A DNA stretch of 64,000 nt from positions 1 through 64,000 of the forward strand of contig NZ_JOFQ01000022.1 of NCBI RefSeq assembly GCF_000718305.1, read 5' to 3'. Below are positions 43,609 through 52,741 of the stretch, piece after piece. A program made the position numbers and the translations under genes. Origin of the DNA: Streptomyces niger (lineage in GTDB: Bacteria; Actinomycetota; Actinomycetes; Streptomycetales; Streptomycetaceae). The notes under the pieces are model-generated. The model searched no databases and had not been told where the DNA came from. It was given only the letters and a program-made list of their open reading frames with translations. How positions within the stretch are numbered: position 1 is the stretch's first letter; each line of letters starts with the position of its first letter.

Positions 43609-43882
43609 TACTGGGCGCCCCCTTGATGATGTTGTCGAACGACATTACTGTGCCAGGAGCGCCCGCGTGGCGACCTCGGCGTCGAGGACACGCATCGCAT
43701 CGAGGACACACATCGCATCGGACACCCGCCACCGCGGAACGTGTTGATCTCGACCGCGGCATACGCTCAAGGCCCCGCGGCGTACCCAGCCCGCGCGCCC
43801 AGCCCGCGTGCCCAGTCCGCCCGCTTCCGCCAACATCACGCGCGGTTCTTAGTGGTCGGCTCCGAAAGTCCTTCGGGGGTGA

Positions 43883-45051
43883 TCATGCTGTCAGGGCGAT
43901 GGAGGATTCTTGGTTCGGTCGGCAGTTGTGTGTCGGTCGAGCCGGGCCAGCAGATCGGCCAGGTCGGAGGTGGTGAACCTTCCACTGGAACGGCTGTGCC
44001 GCGGCGTTGTAGCGGCCTTCGAATGCTCGAAGCCGGTCCCGGACCTGGGGCAGGTGTGTGAAGTCGTTGGGTGAGACGACCTTGCGCTGGACGATCGAGA
44101 AGAAGATCTCGACCTGGTTTGTCCATGGGGCGTGGACGGGGGTGCGGGCCATGACCGCGTTCGGAAACGCCTTGGTCAGGCGGTCGATTGCCTTCTTTTC
44201 CCGGTGAGAGGAGCCGTTGTCGACGATCCAGAAGACGGGTCTGGCACTGGCGTAGGGCTCGGTGGTCATGACCTGTTCGACCAGGGCCATGAACGGCGCG
44301 ATGCCGGTGGTGACCTCGCAGCGGCCGAAGACTTTCGTCCGGTGGGCGTCGTAGGCGGCCAGATAGGCCACGGCACCGCCGCGGCCGTAGGTGTGGTTGA
44401 CGCGCATCGCCCTGGCCCGGCCTGGGGCCAGGGCCGGGTGGCAGCGGCAGCGGGCCTGGATCGAGGTCTTCTCGTCGCTGGAGACCACGTATTCGTCCCC
44501 GCCGAGGGGTTCGCCTTCGTAGGTTCGGGCGTACAGGTCAAGAACGCGCTGGGCATTGGCGCGGAAGTCCGGGTCCCGGATGAAGATCCAGGACTGGAAC
44601 TGCCAGGGCTTGAGCACGTCCTGGCGCAGCCAGCGGCGCACGGTGGACGCTGAGACGGTGTCGGTGACGCCGCGTGAGGTCAGTTCGGCGGCCAGTTCCG
44701 GGCACGACCAGCGTGCCAGCGGCACCCCGGTCTCGGCCGGGAGCTGGCAGGCCAGGGCCTTGGCCTCGGCGACCTGCACGGAGGTGAAGCGGGCCGGGCG
44801 CCCGCTGCGTTTGCGGTCGGCCAGGGCCGGCAGGCCGCCGTCGGCGAACCGGCCCCGCCAGGTGCGCACGGTGTCCACGTACACTCCCACCTCGCCAGCG
44901 ATCTGCGCGTTGGATCTGCCCGGGTCGCCATGAGCACGATCTGTGACCGGACCCTGGCCTGGTACGGAGTCTTGTGACCGTAGGCCGCCTTCTTCAACCG
45001 TTGCCTTTGTGAGGCGGTCAGGGATATAGGGCAGGCGGTGGCAACAGGCAA
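43883..45051 (-). pseudogene. IS630-family transposase with two frameshifts
   Basis: Beginning at 45051 the N-terminus (CPISLTASQRQRLKKAAYGH, QARVRSQIVLMATRADP) loses frame near 44925 and continues from 44890 as VYVDTVRTWRGRFADGGLPA, WSCPELAAELTSRGVTDTV and the catalytic core: first Asp VVSSDEKTSIQARCR, second Asp VFWIVDNGSSHREKKAIDR, and Glu PWTNQVEIFFSIVQRKV. At 43983 one extra G before the final TTSDLADLLARLDRH segment shifts the frame again. The core is intact. Both lesions are single-base, so the copy was active recently or has been kept mobile by another copy. Confidence 0.85.
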
Positions 45052-45376
45052 GGCAGGCAGGCCGATCAGTAGAAGTGGATCTTATCTGCGGGAGTGAGCA
45101 GCGCCCGCGCCCCGACGACCGGGCAGGTTGGACGCATACTCACCGTGTCGGAGTCGTCCAACTCCCCCTCACCCAGAACCTGACCGTCCGTGCCCGCGGC
45201 TCCTGGCCCAGCTCGCGGGCCTGGACGTCGGTCACCGCGGCAGTTCGCCTCTGCCGACAACTGGCTGACGGACGGACCCGCCGGCCCCGGCTTGCCCCGG
45301 CTAGGAACTGCGGCCTCTGCACGACCCGGACACCCCGAGGACACCGACGACGGGTGCGCGGATGGGTGTGAGGGGG

Positions 45377-46288
45377 TCAGGAGGCCGGCGTGGCCAGGTA
45401 GTCGCCGTGCTCCAGGTCTTCGAGCAGTGTCGGATGGGTGGGAGACCAGCCGAGCAGTTCCTGTGTGTGAGTACTGGAGACGGGGGCGTCGAAGCCGTAG
45501 ACCTTGGCCATGAACGGGCTGGCGTAGTGCCCGGCGGCCTGGTCGGGGGTCAGGGAGACCATGGGCAGGTCCAGGCCCCGGGCGATGGTCTGCGCGATGC
45601 CCTTCATGGTGACGCCGTTTTCGGCGACTCCGTGCAGCATGCTGCCTGCAGGAGCCTTCTCCAGTGCCAGGCGGAACAGAGCCGCGGCGTCGAGCCGGTG
45701 CACTGCGGGCCACCGGTTGGCGCCGTCGCCGACGTAGGCCGAGACGCCGGTCTTTCGTGCGGTGGCGATGAGCATGGGGATGAAGCCGTGGTCTTCGGGG
45801 CCGTGGACGGTGGGAGCGAGGCGGACCACGCTCGCGCGTACTCCCCGGGCGGCGAAGTCCAAGCAGGCCCGCTCGCCCGCGATGCGGAAGGCGGCGAGCC
45901 CCGCCGTGTCGGGCTCGTCCTTCTCCGTGGTCTCCCGGCCGGCGGGCATGACCAGCGTGCCCGAGGTGATGACGAGCGGCTTGCCCGAGTGCTCCAGCGG
46001 CTGGCCGAGGGCCTCGATCGCGGTCCGATCGCGCCTCATCATGTCGTCGAGGTCGGAGAAGTCCCCGCCGTAGGCCATGTGCAGGACGCCGTCGGCGGCT
46101 TCGGCGCCGCGGCGCAGGCTGTCGTGGTCGTCCAGGGAGCCGCGGTGTGGTGTGGCGCCCAGCGCCTCCAGCCGGGTGGCGGCGGCATCCGAGCGCGCCA
46201 GACCAGTGACGTTGTGGCCGGCCGCGATGAGCTCGGTGACGACGGCGGGGCCGGTCTGGCCAGAACCGCCGGTGACGAAAATACGCAT
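45377..46288 (-). CDS. NAD(P)-binding SDR-family epimerase/dehydratase-like protein
   Basis: 303 residues, extended/atypical short-chain dehydrogenase. The nucleotide-binding loop is MRIFVTGGSGQTGPAVVTEL (GGSGQTG), followed by VTGLARSDAAATRLEALGA. Later come VLHMAYGGDFSDLDDM, LVITSGTLVMPAGRE, and RLAPTVHGPEDHGFIPMLIA. The classical YxxxK is replaced by FRIAGERACLDF, as in several atypical members. It is divergent from the TetR gene, and the operator array lies between them, so it is probably the regulated target. The likely role is reduction or modification of a toxic carbonyl compound; the substrate is unknown. Confidence 0.85.
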   Translation of the reverse strand: MRIFVTGGSGQTGPAVVTELIAAGHNVTGLARSDAAATRLEALGATPHRGSLDDHDSLRRGAEAADGVLHMAYGGDFSDLDDMMRRDRTAIEALGQPLEHSGKPLVITSGTLVMPAGRETTEKDEPDTAGLAAFRIAGERACLDFAARGVRASVVRLAPTVHGPEDHGFIPMLIATARKTGVSAYVGDGANRWPAVHRLDAAALFRLALEKAPAGSMLHGVAENGVTMKGIAQTIARGLDLPMVSLTPDQAAGHYASPFMAKVYGFDAPVSSTHTQELLGWSPTHPTLLEDLEHGDYLATPAS

Positions 46289-46500
46289 GGAAACGCTCTC
46301 CCTGTGGGCGAGTGCACCGGGGCCGCCGAATGGGTCCAGTGCGGGTGAGGCGGGAATGGCCTGCCTATCGAGGGCAGCAGCGCACCGACGTGTCGCATGC
46401 GCGTCCTGTCAGAGCCGACGAGGGGGAGGGAAACCTGGTCACCTCGACGGTGTTCGGGCCGAAAGGCCGGGGCCGCTGCCACCAGCGGCGAACAACCTTC

Positions 46501-46592
46501 CACTTAGCGCCAGTCACTGGCGCTAAGTGACGCCAGTCACTGACTTTACGTAGCGCCAGTCACTGGCGTCAAGCGGTGTCAGTCACTGGCAT
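46501..46592. promoter_or_regulatory. Array of palindromic operators between SDR and TetR genes
   Basis: 46501-46529 is a perfect 14+1+14 palindrome (CACTTAGCGCCAGT, C, ACTGGCGCTAAGTG). The core CCAGTCACTG or a one-base variant recurs at about 46531-46542, 46555-46566 and 46580-46590, giving four sites. The last overlaps the promoter of the TetR gene (TATCTT, 46599-46604). This is the expected position for TetR autoregulation and control of the divergent SDR. Confidence 0.8.
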
Positions 46593-46610
46593 ATGCGGTA
46601 TCTTCGAGAG

Positions 46611-47201
46611 GTGCCACGAAGCGGAATGGATGCGCGCCGCCGCCTGAAGCAGGCGGCTCTGGAGCTGTACCGGGAGCGTGGGTTCGATCAGACCACCACG
46701 GCTGAGATCGCTGCCCGGGCGGGCGTCAACGAGCGCACGTTCTTCCGGCATTTCCCGGACAAGCGCGAGGTGCTCTTCGACGGCGAAGCCGACCTGCGCG
46801 CCGCGCTGACACAAGAGGTCGCCGACGCCCCCGATGGCCTGCAGCCACTCGGCGTCCTGCTGTACGCATTCCGGAAAGCCGGACGAATCCTTGAGGACAA
46901 CCGCCCGTTCTCCGAGCCACGGCTAGCGGTCATCGCCAAGACCCCAGCCCTCCGGGAGCGTGACTTGGCCAAGGCCGCAGCCCTCACCGAAGCCGTGGCG
47001 GAGGCGCTACGTCAGCGCGATGTCCCCGACCGGCTGGCCAGCCTGGCCGCACACACCGGCTGGGCCACCTTCCACCACGCCGCCCAAGCCTGGATCGACG
47101 ACCCCGCACAGAGCTTGGACGTACATCTCCTCCAAGCCTTCGACGATCTGCACGCCCTCTCCGCGACCGTCCCACCGGAACAGGCGCGGCCTGAAAGCTG
47201 A
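46611..47201 (+). CDS. TetR/AcrR-family regulator, probably leaderless
   Basis: 196 residues. The helix-turn-helix (residues about 15-55) reads FDQTTTAEIAARAGVNERTF and FRHFPDKREVLFDGE; the C-terminal part is a typical helical ligand domain ending near FDDLHALSATVPPEQ. TATCTT (46599-46604) is a good -10 element 6 bp before the GTG at 46611, so I prefer this leaderless start over ATG 46593 or ATG 46626. It is divergent from the SDR gene, with four operator-like repeats between them. It belongs to the same subgroup as the TetR of the 1.4-3.5 kb cassette. Confidence 0.88.
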   Translation: MPRSGMDARRRLKQAALELYRERGFDQTTTAEIAARAGVNERTFFRHFPDKREVLFDGEADLRAALTQEVADAPDGLQPLGVLLYAFRKAGRILEDNRPFSEPRLAVIAKTPALRERDLAKAAALTEAVAEALRQRDVPDRLASLAAHTGWATFHHAAQAWIDDPAQSLDVHLLQAFDDLHALSATVPPEQARPES

Positions 47202-47353
47202 TACCGCTCCGCCCGCGACGACCCATCGACGCAAGCAAACGGCAGCGTCCGGAGTCAACCCCCGAAGGACTTTCGGAGCCGACCACTTAGGAACCTCGCG
47301 CGCGAGGAGCTCGGCCGTGGTCAAGGTGTCTCGATGGGCTTCCGCTCACCACG

Positions 47354-47434
47354 CAGCTTCGTTCCCCAAGGTCACGTCGGCGAAGCTACGTTCCCCAAGG
47401 TCTCGTAGGCAAAGCTTCGTTCCCCGAGGTCACC
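47354..47434. repeat. 29-bp imperfect tandem repeat
   Basis: AGCTTCGTTCCCCAAGGTCA... is followed by two diverged copies (47383 and 47412). It lies between the IS630 element end and the 47.75-kb repeats. From 47288 to 47850 no gene is recognisable. Confidence 0.8.
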
Positions 47435-47749
47435 GTGCCAGCCGCTTACGGCGATCCGCTGCGCTCACGTCCGTCGGTCATGCTGCCGTTGCGGGCGGGA
47501 GCCTCCGGCGCATGGAATGAGCGGCCAGCCGAAGGCTCCCTCGGCGCCTGTTGGGTGGTACTTGTGGTTCCAGGCGCCGGACGACGAGCGGGGCGGAAGG
47601 CATCCGCAGCCGTTACCAGCGGTTACCCGACTCGTCGGCCGTACATTATGCACGCTTCCTGCCCAAGATTTTCCTCAATGAGGACGCGCCTGACGGCGTC
47701 AGCGCCTCGGCGTACCCCTGAGCAGTGCGATTCACGGGCTCGGGAGCGA

Positions 47750-47840
47750 GTTGTGTTTCACGCGCCAGCAGGTTGTGTTTCCACGCGCCAGCGGGTTGTG
47801 CTTCCACGCGCCAGCAGGTTGTGCTTCCACGCGCCACTGG
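47750..47840. repeat. 22-23-bp tandem repeat, four copies
   Basis: GTTGTGTTTCCACGCGCCAG-CAG is repeated four times (47750-47771, 47772-47794, 47795-47817, 47818-47840), with a C/T change and one 1-bp gap. Confidence 0.95.
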
Positions 47841-47850
47841 CGAGCATCTC

Positions 47851-48306
47851 CTACGCCCCTTCGAGAGCACGGGTTATCTGCTGGAAGTCCGGCGAGGTGA
47901 AGTTGCCTGCACTCAGCGCGGCGTTGCGGAGTGAGCGCGGCCGCACGACGCGTTGATGGGTGATCAGCTCTGGGACGGCCACCTGCCAGGCCGTTGCCAC
48001 TCGCCCCAGCACAATGACCGCGTCGCGTCGGATCGCCTGACGGACGAGGTCGAAGGTGAAGGCTTGGGATGGCAACGTGACCGGCAGAATACGCCACGCC
48101 TCGGAGTGGTAGCCGTGGAACCGCACGGCGATCAGTCGCTGAGCAAGGTCTTCATAGGTGTAGCCGAGTGGCAGAAGTCCGCGGAGCGTTCGGCGCCACC
48201 AGCGGCCGCCCGGCTGGTCGCTGACATCCCGTGCCAGGAAGTGGATCGGGACCCCCGCGGGCGCCGCTGTGTTGTCAAGCGCCAGACAACTGGACCTGGC
48301 TGATCA
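47851..48306 (-). pseudogene. 5'-truncated hypothetical protein
   Basis: The minus strand is open from about 48306 to a stop at 47851 and is clearly coding: PAGVPIHFLARDVSDQPGGR, WWRRTLRGLLPLGYTYEDLA, VRFHGYHSEAWRILPVTLPS, FDLVRQAIRRDAVIVLGRV and VVRPRSLRNAALSAGNFTSP. It ends with a natural-looking helix (DFQQITRALEGA). I recall this as a conserved actinobacterial protein of unknown function. No start codon lies in a plausible position because the 5' end abuts a transposase relic. Confidence 0.5.
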
Positions 48307-48570
48307 TCGCCGCCTACACCTAGCTCCGCCTTGCGCGCCCCCCCTTGCCATCGACCTGCGGCGCCCTTGGGAACGGCCCGTCGCCACGAACAGGCTCACC
48401 CCTGCCCGGGTCCGCCGCGGGTTCCGACACCTGGGCACGAAGATCTCAACGCCGGCCGGAGGCCTGAAACCCTCCAGGCCCGGCCCCGGACGCCCTCCTG
48501 GATCAAAGAATCGCCGCCCCGCCGAACGCTACGACGTGGGCCTGCTCCTGGTCACCGGCCGGCGCACTCC
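48280..48570 (+). pseudogene. Transposase C-terminal relic
   Basis: The plus strand reads WTWLIIAAYT, a TAG, then RRPWERPVATNRLTPARVRR, GFRHLGTKISTPAG and PSRPGPGRPPGSKNRRPAER with YDVG. This Pro/Gly-rich end (RPGPGRPPGSKN) is characteristic of a group of actinobacterial putative transposases. Only the last ~95 residues remain, with a stop codon in place of a Gln. Confidence 0.6.
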
Positions 48571-48687
48571 ACCGCCGACCACCCACCACAAGATCGGCAC
48601 CGAACCACGCCGCAGTGGATGAACGGCAAGCTCACTGTCTCACGCCCCACTCGCAGCCTTATCAGTGCCCGGCCGTAGAGTGCGGTC

Positions 48688-49647
48688 ATGCGGGCTGTAG
48701 TGATCGACTCCGACGGGCAATTCCATCTGGAGCAACGGCCGAACCCGGTGCCGGGGCCAGGAGATGTGGTGGTCCGCGTGCACGCCGCGGGTCTCAACGC
48801 CGCCGACCTCCAGCAGGCACGGGGGGACTATCCGGCGCCGCCGGGCTGGCCGACCGACGTGCCCGGCCTGGAAGTCGCCGGTGAAGTCGAGCACGTGGGG
48901 AGCGCTGTTACCGGGTTCTCCCCCGGAGACCGAGTCATGGCGCTGGTCGGTGGCGGCGGTCACGCTGAGCGGATCACCGTCCCTGCCGATCTTCTGCTTC
49001 CGGTGCCCAATGGCCTGTCCTGGCAGGAGGCCGGCGGCTTCCCGGAAGCCTTCAGCACCGCCTGGGACGCCCTGATCACCCAGGCCCAAGTCCGGGCAGG
49101 CGACCGTGTACTCGTTACCGGGGCGGCAGGCGGCGTGGGAACGGCCATGGTGCAGGTTGCCGCAGTTTCCGGAGTGCATACCGTGGCAAGTGTGCGCCGT
49201 CCCGAGCTTCACGACCAGGTGAAGGCGCTCGCCCCGGACGGCACACACGTCGACGTCGTCACTCCCGCCGAAGAGGCGCAGCATGGGCCGTACGACGTGA
49301 TCGTGGAACTCGTCGGCGGACAGGACTGCCTGCAACGGGTCACCCTGCTACGCAGCCGCGGCAAGGTCCTCATCGTCGGCGTACAGGCCGGCGCCACAGT
49401 CCCGTTGCGCATGTTCGACCTCATGCTGGTACGCGGCCATCTGATCGGAACGACCATCCGCGGCCGCACGCACGCGGAAAAAGCACTGCTCGCCGACCTC
49501 GTTCGCACCTCGGTCCTTCCCCTGCTCGCCCACGGTCGCCTGCGAGTCCCCGTAGACACGGCCTTCTCCCTCGACCGGTACGCCGATGGCTATGCCCGGC
49601 TCGCCGGCCCGGGCAAGTTCGGCAAGGTCATCCTGACGTGCGGATGA
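48688..49647 (+). CDS. Zinc-independent quinone oxidoreductase (MDR superfamily)
   Basis: 319 residues. The N-terminal GroES-like domain (VVIDSDGQFHLEQRPNPVPG, NAADLQQARGDYPAPPGWP, GLEVAGEVEHVGSAVTGFSP) lacks the zinc ligands of classical alcohol dehydrogenases. The Rossmann domain has the NADPH loop VLVTGAAGGVGTAMVQVAAV and later LLRSRGKVLIVGVQAG. It probably reduces quinones or enones with NADPH. TAGAGT (48676-48681) stands 6 bp before the ATG at 48688, so the gene is probably leaderless. It lies alone, convergent with the GNAT gene. Confidence 0.9.
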   Translation: MRAVVIDSDGQFHLEQRPNPVPGPGDVVVRVHAAGLNAADLQQARGDYPAPPGWPTDVPGLEVAGEVEHVGSAVTGFSPGDRVMALVGGGGHAERITVPADLLLPVPNGLSWQEAGGFPEAFSTAWDALITQAQVRAGDRVLVTGAAGGVGTAMVQVAAVSGVHTVASVRRPELHDQVKALAPDGTHVDVVTPAEEAQHGPYDVIVELVGGQDCLQRVTLLRSRGKVLIVGVQAGATVPLRMFDLMLVRGHLIGTTIRGRTHAEKALLADLVRTSVLPLLAHGRLRVPVDTAFSLDRYADGYARLAGPGKFGKVILTCG

Positions 49648-49807
49648 CAGCGCGCTGTCGAATGCGGCCTCAATGGCATCAATGGCCTCAAGAGACCATC
49701 CGCCGCGCCAGGTCGCGGCGACCTTGCCGAGGTCGACATCGAGCCGTGGCCACCAGCTACGACAGCAATTGGCGGCCGCTATAGGGCCGCCGTCCTCGTT
49801 GTCCACA

Positions 49808-50350
49808 TCAACGAGTGGTGGTGAGGTACTCGTCCGACGACAACTCGAAGACCCGGACTCGCCGACCGCCGGTGGGATGGACGGTCTCACGGACCGGATG
49901 CATCCCCATTTTGGTCATGATCCGTTCGGAGGCGTCGTTGCCCACTTGAGTGATGCTGACGATCCGCTCCAGTCCTCGCTCTTCGAACGCGAACCGTACA
50001 ACGGCCGCAGCGGCCTCGGTGGCCAAGCCCTGCCCCCAGTGGGAACGACCCAGCCGCCAGCCGACCTCGACCGCCGGCAGTACCTCCGGCAAGAAGTGCG
50101 GCACCGAAAGGCCGGTGAACCCGACCAGCTCGCCAGTGGACCGGATCTCCATAGCGAACAGGCCGAAGCCCTGTGACTCCCACTCGCGCTCCCATGCCCG
50201 GATCCCGTCACGGGTCTGCTGCTCGTCACGGACGCTGCCGTCACGGATCCACCGCATGACCTCGGGGTCGGCGTTGATGGCAGCCATGGGCGCAACGTCT
50301 TCCTCGCGCCAGCGACGCAGGACCAAACGGGGAGTCTCAAGCGTGACCAT
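49808..50350 (-). CDS. GNAT-family acetyltransferase, RimJ/RimL type
   Basis: 180 residues. It has the RimL-like layout: TPRLVLRRWREEDVAPMAAI at the start, MEIRSTGELVGFTGLSV in the middle, the acetyl-CoA loop GWRLGRSHWGQGLATEAAAA (Q-x-x-G-x-A), VVRFAFEERGLERIVSIT, and NDASERIMTKMGMHPV at the end. Enzymes of this group acetylate protein N-termini or small amines. An upstream in-frame ATG at 50368 would add six residues; I chose 50350 because the family normally begins just before TPRLxLR. Confidence 0.85.
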   Translation of the reverse strand: MVTLETPRLVLRRWREEDVAPMAAINADPEVMRWIRDGSVRDEQQTRDGIRAWEREWESQGFGLFAMEIRSTGELVGFTGLSVPHFLPEVLPAVEVGWRLGRSHWGQGLATEAAAAVVRFAFEERGLERIVSITQVGNDASERIMTKMGMHPVRETVHPTGGRRVRVFELSSDEYLTTTR

Positions 50351-50895
50351 CCCATCATTCTGGATCACTCATGGCCTCTCCACCATCGTCACCAGGCACT
50401 CTCGATACAAGCCCTGGCGCAGTGCCGGTGACATGCGTCCGGGCCTGCTCCGGGGCCGGCCATGGTCCGGCTCGTGCCGGTGGATTCCTGAGTGACGAGC
50501 CGGCCGAGGCGTAACGGTCGCGGGGGCCGCGCGCCGTGCGGGCCCCGCTTTCCCGTGACCTGGTGGCGACGTCCAGGACGTCGGAGGGCTCCCGGTTCTC
50601 GGAGCTGGAGCGGTTGCGCCTACCCGCCACGGACCTGGCCGCTGCCGGCCGCGTCCGCGCCCCGGTCACAGAGCGCGCCGGCGCGGGGCGTGCAGCGCGG
50701 AGCTTGCAACGCTGACCGCCTGACCTCCCGGCCACCTGATCGAGCCGTCGAGGGCCGGCCGGGTCCCCGGCGGAGGCGGGTGAGGTAGCTGAGGACGTGC
50801 GCGGATGGCCCGCTTTCCGCCCCTCCTCGCGCGGCTGGCTCCTTGACACCGCGGCGGCTTTTTGGCCTTTCCGGCCCTCGGTGATAGTGAGCGCC
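50351..50895. other. About 545 bp without recognisable gene
   Basis: The region between the divergent GNAT and monooxygenase genes has no coding frame I can support. The promoter of the monooxygenase (GATAGT, 50883-50888) is at its right end. Confidence 0.45.
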
Positions 50896-52458
50896 ATGGA
50901 CTATGACGTAGTAGTGGCCGGAGGCGGCCCGGTCGGACTGATGCTGGCCTGCGAGCTCCGGCTCGGAGGCGCGCGGGTGGCCGTCCTTGAGCGCCTCACC
51001 GAGGTGGACCCGACGATCAAGGGCGGGGCGATCACCACGCCCAGCGCCGAGGTGCTCTACCGCCGGGGCCTGCTGCCCGCGCTGGCCGAGGTGCAACGGC
51101 GGGCGATGGAGCGCTTCCAGGCGTTCATGCGTGAACAGAACGGCGGGGACGGAGGCGGGGCTGCGGGTCAAGGACTCGGGATCGTCGGGCACTTCGCCGG
51201 GATCATGCTGCGCGCCGACCTGGTCGATCGTACGGAGCCGGGCCTCGGCGACGCCGGGCCCGCCGGCGAGATCGCTTTCGTGGCGCAGCAGGACATCGAG
51301 CGGCTGCTCGGCGGGCGGGCGGACGAGCTCGGCGTCGACGTGCGCCGGGGAGTGGAGCTGACCGGCTTTGACGCGGACGACGGTGCCGTCACCGTGCGGA
51401 CCAGCCATGGGGCCATACGCGCCGGCTGGCTCGTGGGCTGCGACGGCGGCCGCAGCGCGGTCCGCAAGCTCGCGGGGTTCGAATTTCCCGGTACGGACCC
51501 GGAGATCACCTGTCACCAGGCGGTCGTGGAAATGACCGGCGCCGAGGGCCTGAAGGTCGGCTGGACCGCCACGGACACCGGGGTGTACGCCTACGGGCCG
51601 ATGCCGGGCCGCGTTGTCACCGTGGAGTTCGACGGTCCACCGGCCGACCGACACGCGCCGGTCACCGCCGAGGACCTCCAGGCGCGGCTGCGTCGCGTAT
51701 CCGGCGTGGACGTCACGATCACCGGGGTGCGGACCGCGACCCGCTTCACCGACCACGCCCGCCAGGTCACCGAGTACCGCAAGGGCCGGGTACTGCTGGC
51801 GGGCGACGCGGCGCACGTGCACTCCGCGTTCGGGAGCCAAGGGCTGAGCCTGGGGATCGGCGACGCGATGAATCTCGGCTGGAAGCTCGCCGCGGTGATC
51901 GGCGGCCGGGCCCCGGAACGGCTGCTGGACACGTACACCTCAGAGCGGCACCCGGTCGGTGCGTGGGTCCTGGACTGGACCCGGTCCCAGGTCGCGGCCA
52001 TGCGCCCGGACCCTCAGTCCCGGGCCTTGCGCGAGATCGTCAGCGACCTCGCGGGGACGGTCGTGGGCACCACGTATCTCACCGCGCGGCTCAACGGTGG
52101 TGGGGTGCGGTACGAGTTGCCGGGCGAGCACCCGCTGACCGGCCGCAGTACCCCGGACCTCGAACTCACCGACGGCTGCCGCCTCGCGGACCACCTCCAC
52201 GGCGGCCGGGCGCTCCTGCTGGACCTCACCGACGACCCGGAGCTCCGGGCCTTCGCTGCGGGGTATGCCGGCCGCGTCGACACCCTGACGGCCGGCTGCC
52301 CGTCCCGCCCGGAACTGGCGGCGGTCCTCGTCCGTCCGGACGGCTTCACGGCCTGGGCGGCCGACGCGACGGGGCAAGCGCCGACGTCGACGGCCGGGCT
52401 GGCGGAGGCGCTGAAGGAGTGGTTCGGAGTGCCCGAGGGTGCGGTGAGACCGGGCTGA
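50896..52458 (+). CDS. FAD-dependent class A monooxygenase (Rox-like)
   Basis: 520 residues. The FAD-binding fold shows all three group A motifs: MDYDVVVAGGGPVGLMLACE (GxGxxG), LVGCDGGRSAVRKLAGFEFP (DG motif), and VLLAGDAAHVHSAFGSQGLS followed by IGDAMNLGWKLAAVIGG (GD motif). The middle domain and the C-terminal thioredoxin-like part (RALLLDLTDDPELRAFA) are as in rifampicin and aromatic-polyketide hydroxylases. It would insert oxygen into an aromatic substrate, either for detoxification or in a biosynthetic step. GATAGT (50883-50888) lies 7 bp before the ATG, so translation is probably leaderless. Confidence 0.93.
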   Translation: MDYDVVVAGGGPVGLMLACELRLGGARVAVLERLTEVDPTIKGGAITTPSAEVLYRRGLLPALAEVQRRAMERFQAFMREQNGGDGGGAAGQGLGIVGHFAGIMLRADLVDRTEPGLGDAGPAGEIAFVAQQDIERLLGGRADELGVDVRRGVELTGFDADDGAVTVRTSHGAIRAGWLVGCDGGRSAVRKLAGFEFPGTDPEITCHQAVVEMTGAEGLKVGWTATDTGVYAYGPMPGRVVTVEFDGPPADRHAPVTAEDLQARLRRVSGVDVTITGVRTATRFTDHARQVTEYRKGRVLLAGDAAHVHSAFGSQGLSLGIGDAMNLGWKLAAVIGGRAPERLLDTYTSERHPVGAWVLDWTRSQVAAMRPDPQSRALREIVSDLAGTVVGTTYLTARLNGGGVRYELPGEHPLTGRSTPDLELTDGCRLADHLHGGRALLLDLTDDPELRAFAAGYAGRVDTLTAGCPSRPELAAVLVRPDGFTAWAADATGQAPTSTAGLAEALKEWFGVPEGAVRPG

Positions 52459-52509
52459 TCCGCCGCCCTGCTGACTGACGCTTTCGGACGCTTTCTCCAT
52501 GAAGAATGC

Positions 52510-52640
52510 TTTTGATGTTGGTTGAGGGCGGGTGCGGCGCGGGTGGTGTCGCCGATCCGGCGGCGGTGCGCGGCCGGCAGACGGGCGCGGTGGTCCACGA
52601 CCTGGCGGGGGACATCGAGCGTGGCAACATGGGTGACCAA
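52510..52640 (-). pseudogene. Transposase N-terminal relic
   Basis: The minus strand reads VTHVATLDVPRQVVDHRARL and PAAHRRRIGDTTRAAPALN. The DVPRxVVxxxARLLxxHRRRxGT pattern is the start of an IS5-group transposase. It ends after ~45 residues. Confidence 0.5.
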
Positions 52641-52741
52641 CGTGGCCTCTGGTGGTTACGGACATGACCTTGTGATGAGACCTGTCCTAGCAGTGGCCTC
52701 ACGGCAGTTCTGACTCAGGTGCATCACGACGGGGGTCAACA

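Larger units (their letters stand above)
43851..47287. mobile_element. IS630-type transposable unit with SDR and TetR passengers
   Basis: The ends 43851-43880 and 47258-47287 are identical 30-bp inverted repeats (AGTGGTCGGCTCCGAAAGTC then CTTCGGGGGT). Inside are an IS630 transposase with its own second end near 45050-45080 (GGCCGATCAGTAG against the left GTGGTCGGC), an SDR gene and a TetR gene. So the unit has the transposase's normal right end and, 2.2 kb further on, a second copy of its left end in inverted orientation. The outer pair could move the transposase with its cargo. Confidence 0.75.

Noticed and set aside
47354..47840. CRISPR array
   Set aside because: Repeats are directly adjacent without unique spacers, and no cas genes are present.
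49648..49807. Minus-strand frame (DNEDGGPIAAANCCRSWWPR) between the quinone oxidoreductase and GNAT genes
   Set aside because: Reads somewhat like protein but overlaps the end of a well-supported gene on the other strand and lacks a start and motif.
50620..51840. Minus-strand open frame of 406 codons opposite the FAD monooxygenase
   Set aside because: It is antisense to a gene with all FAD motifs, and has no recognisable motif.
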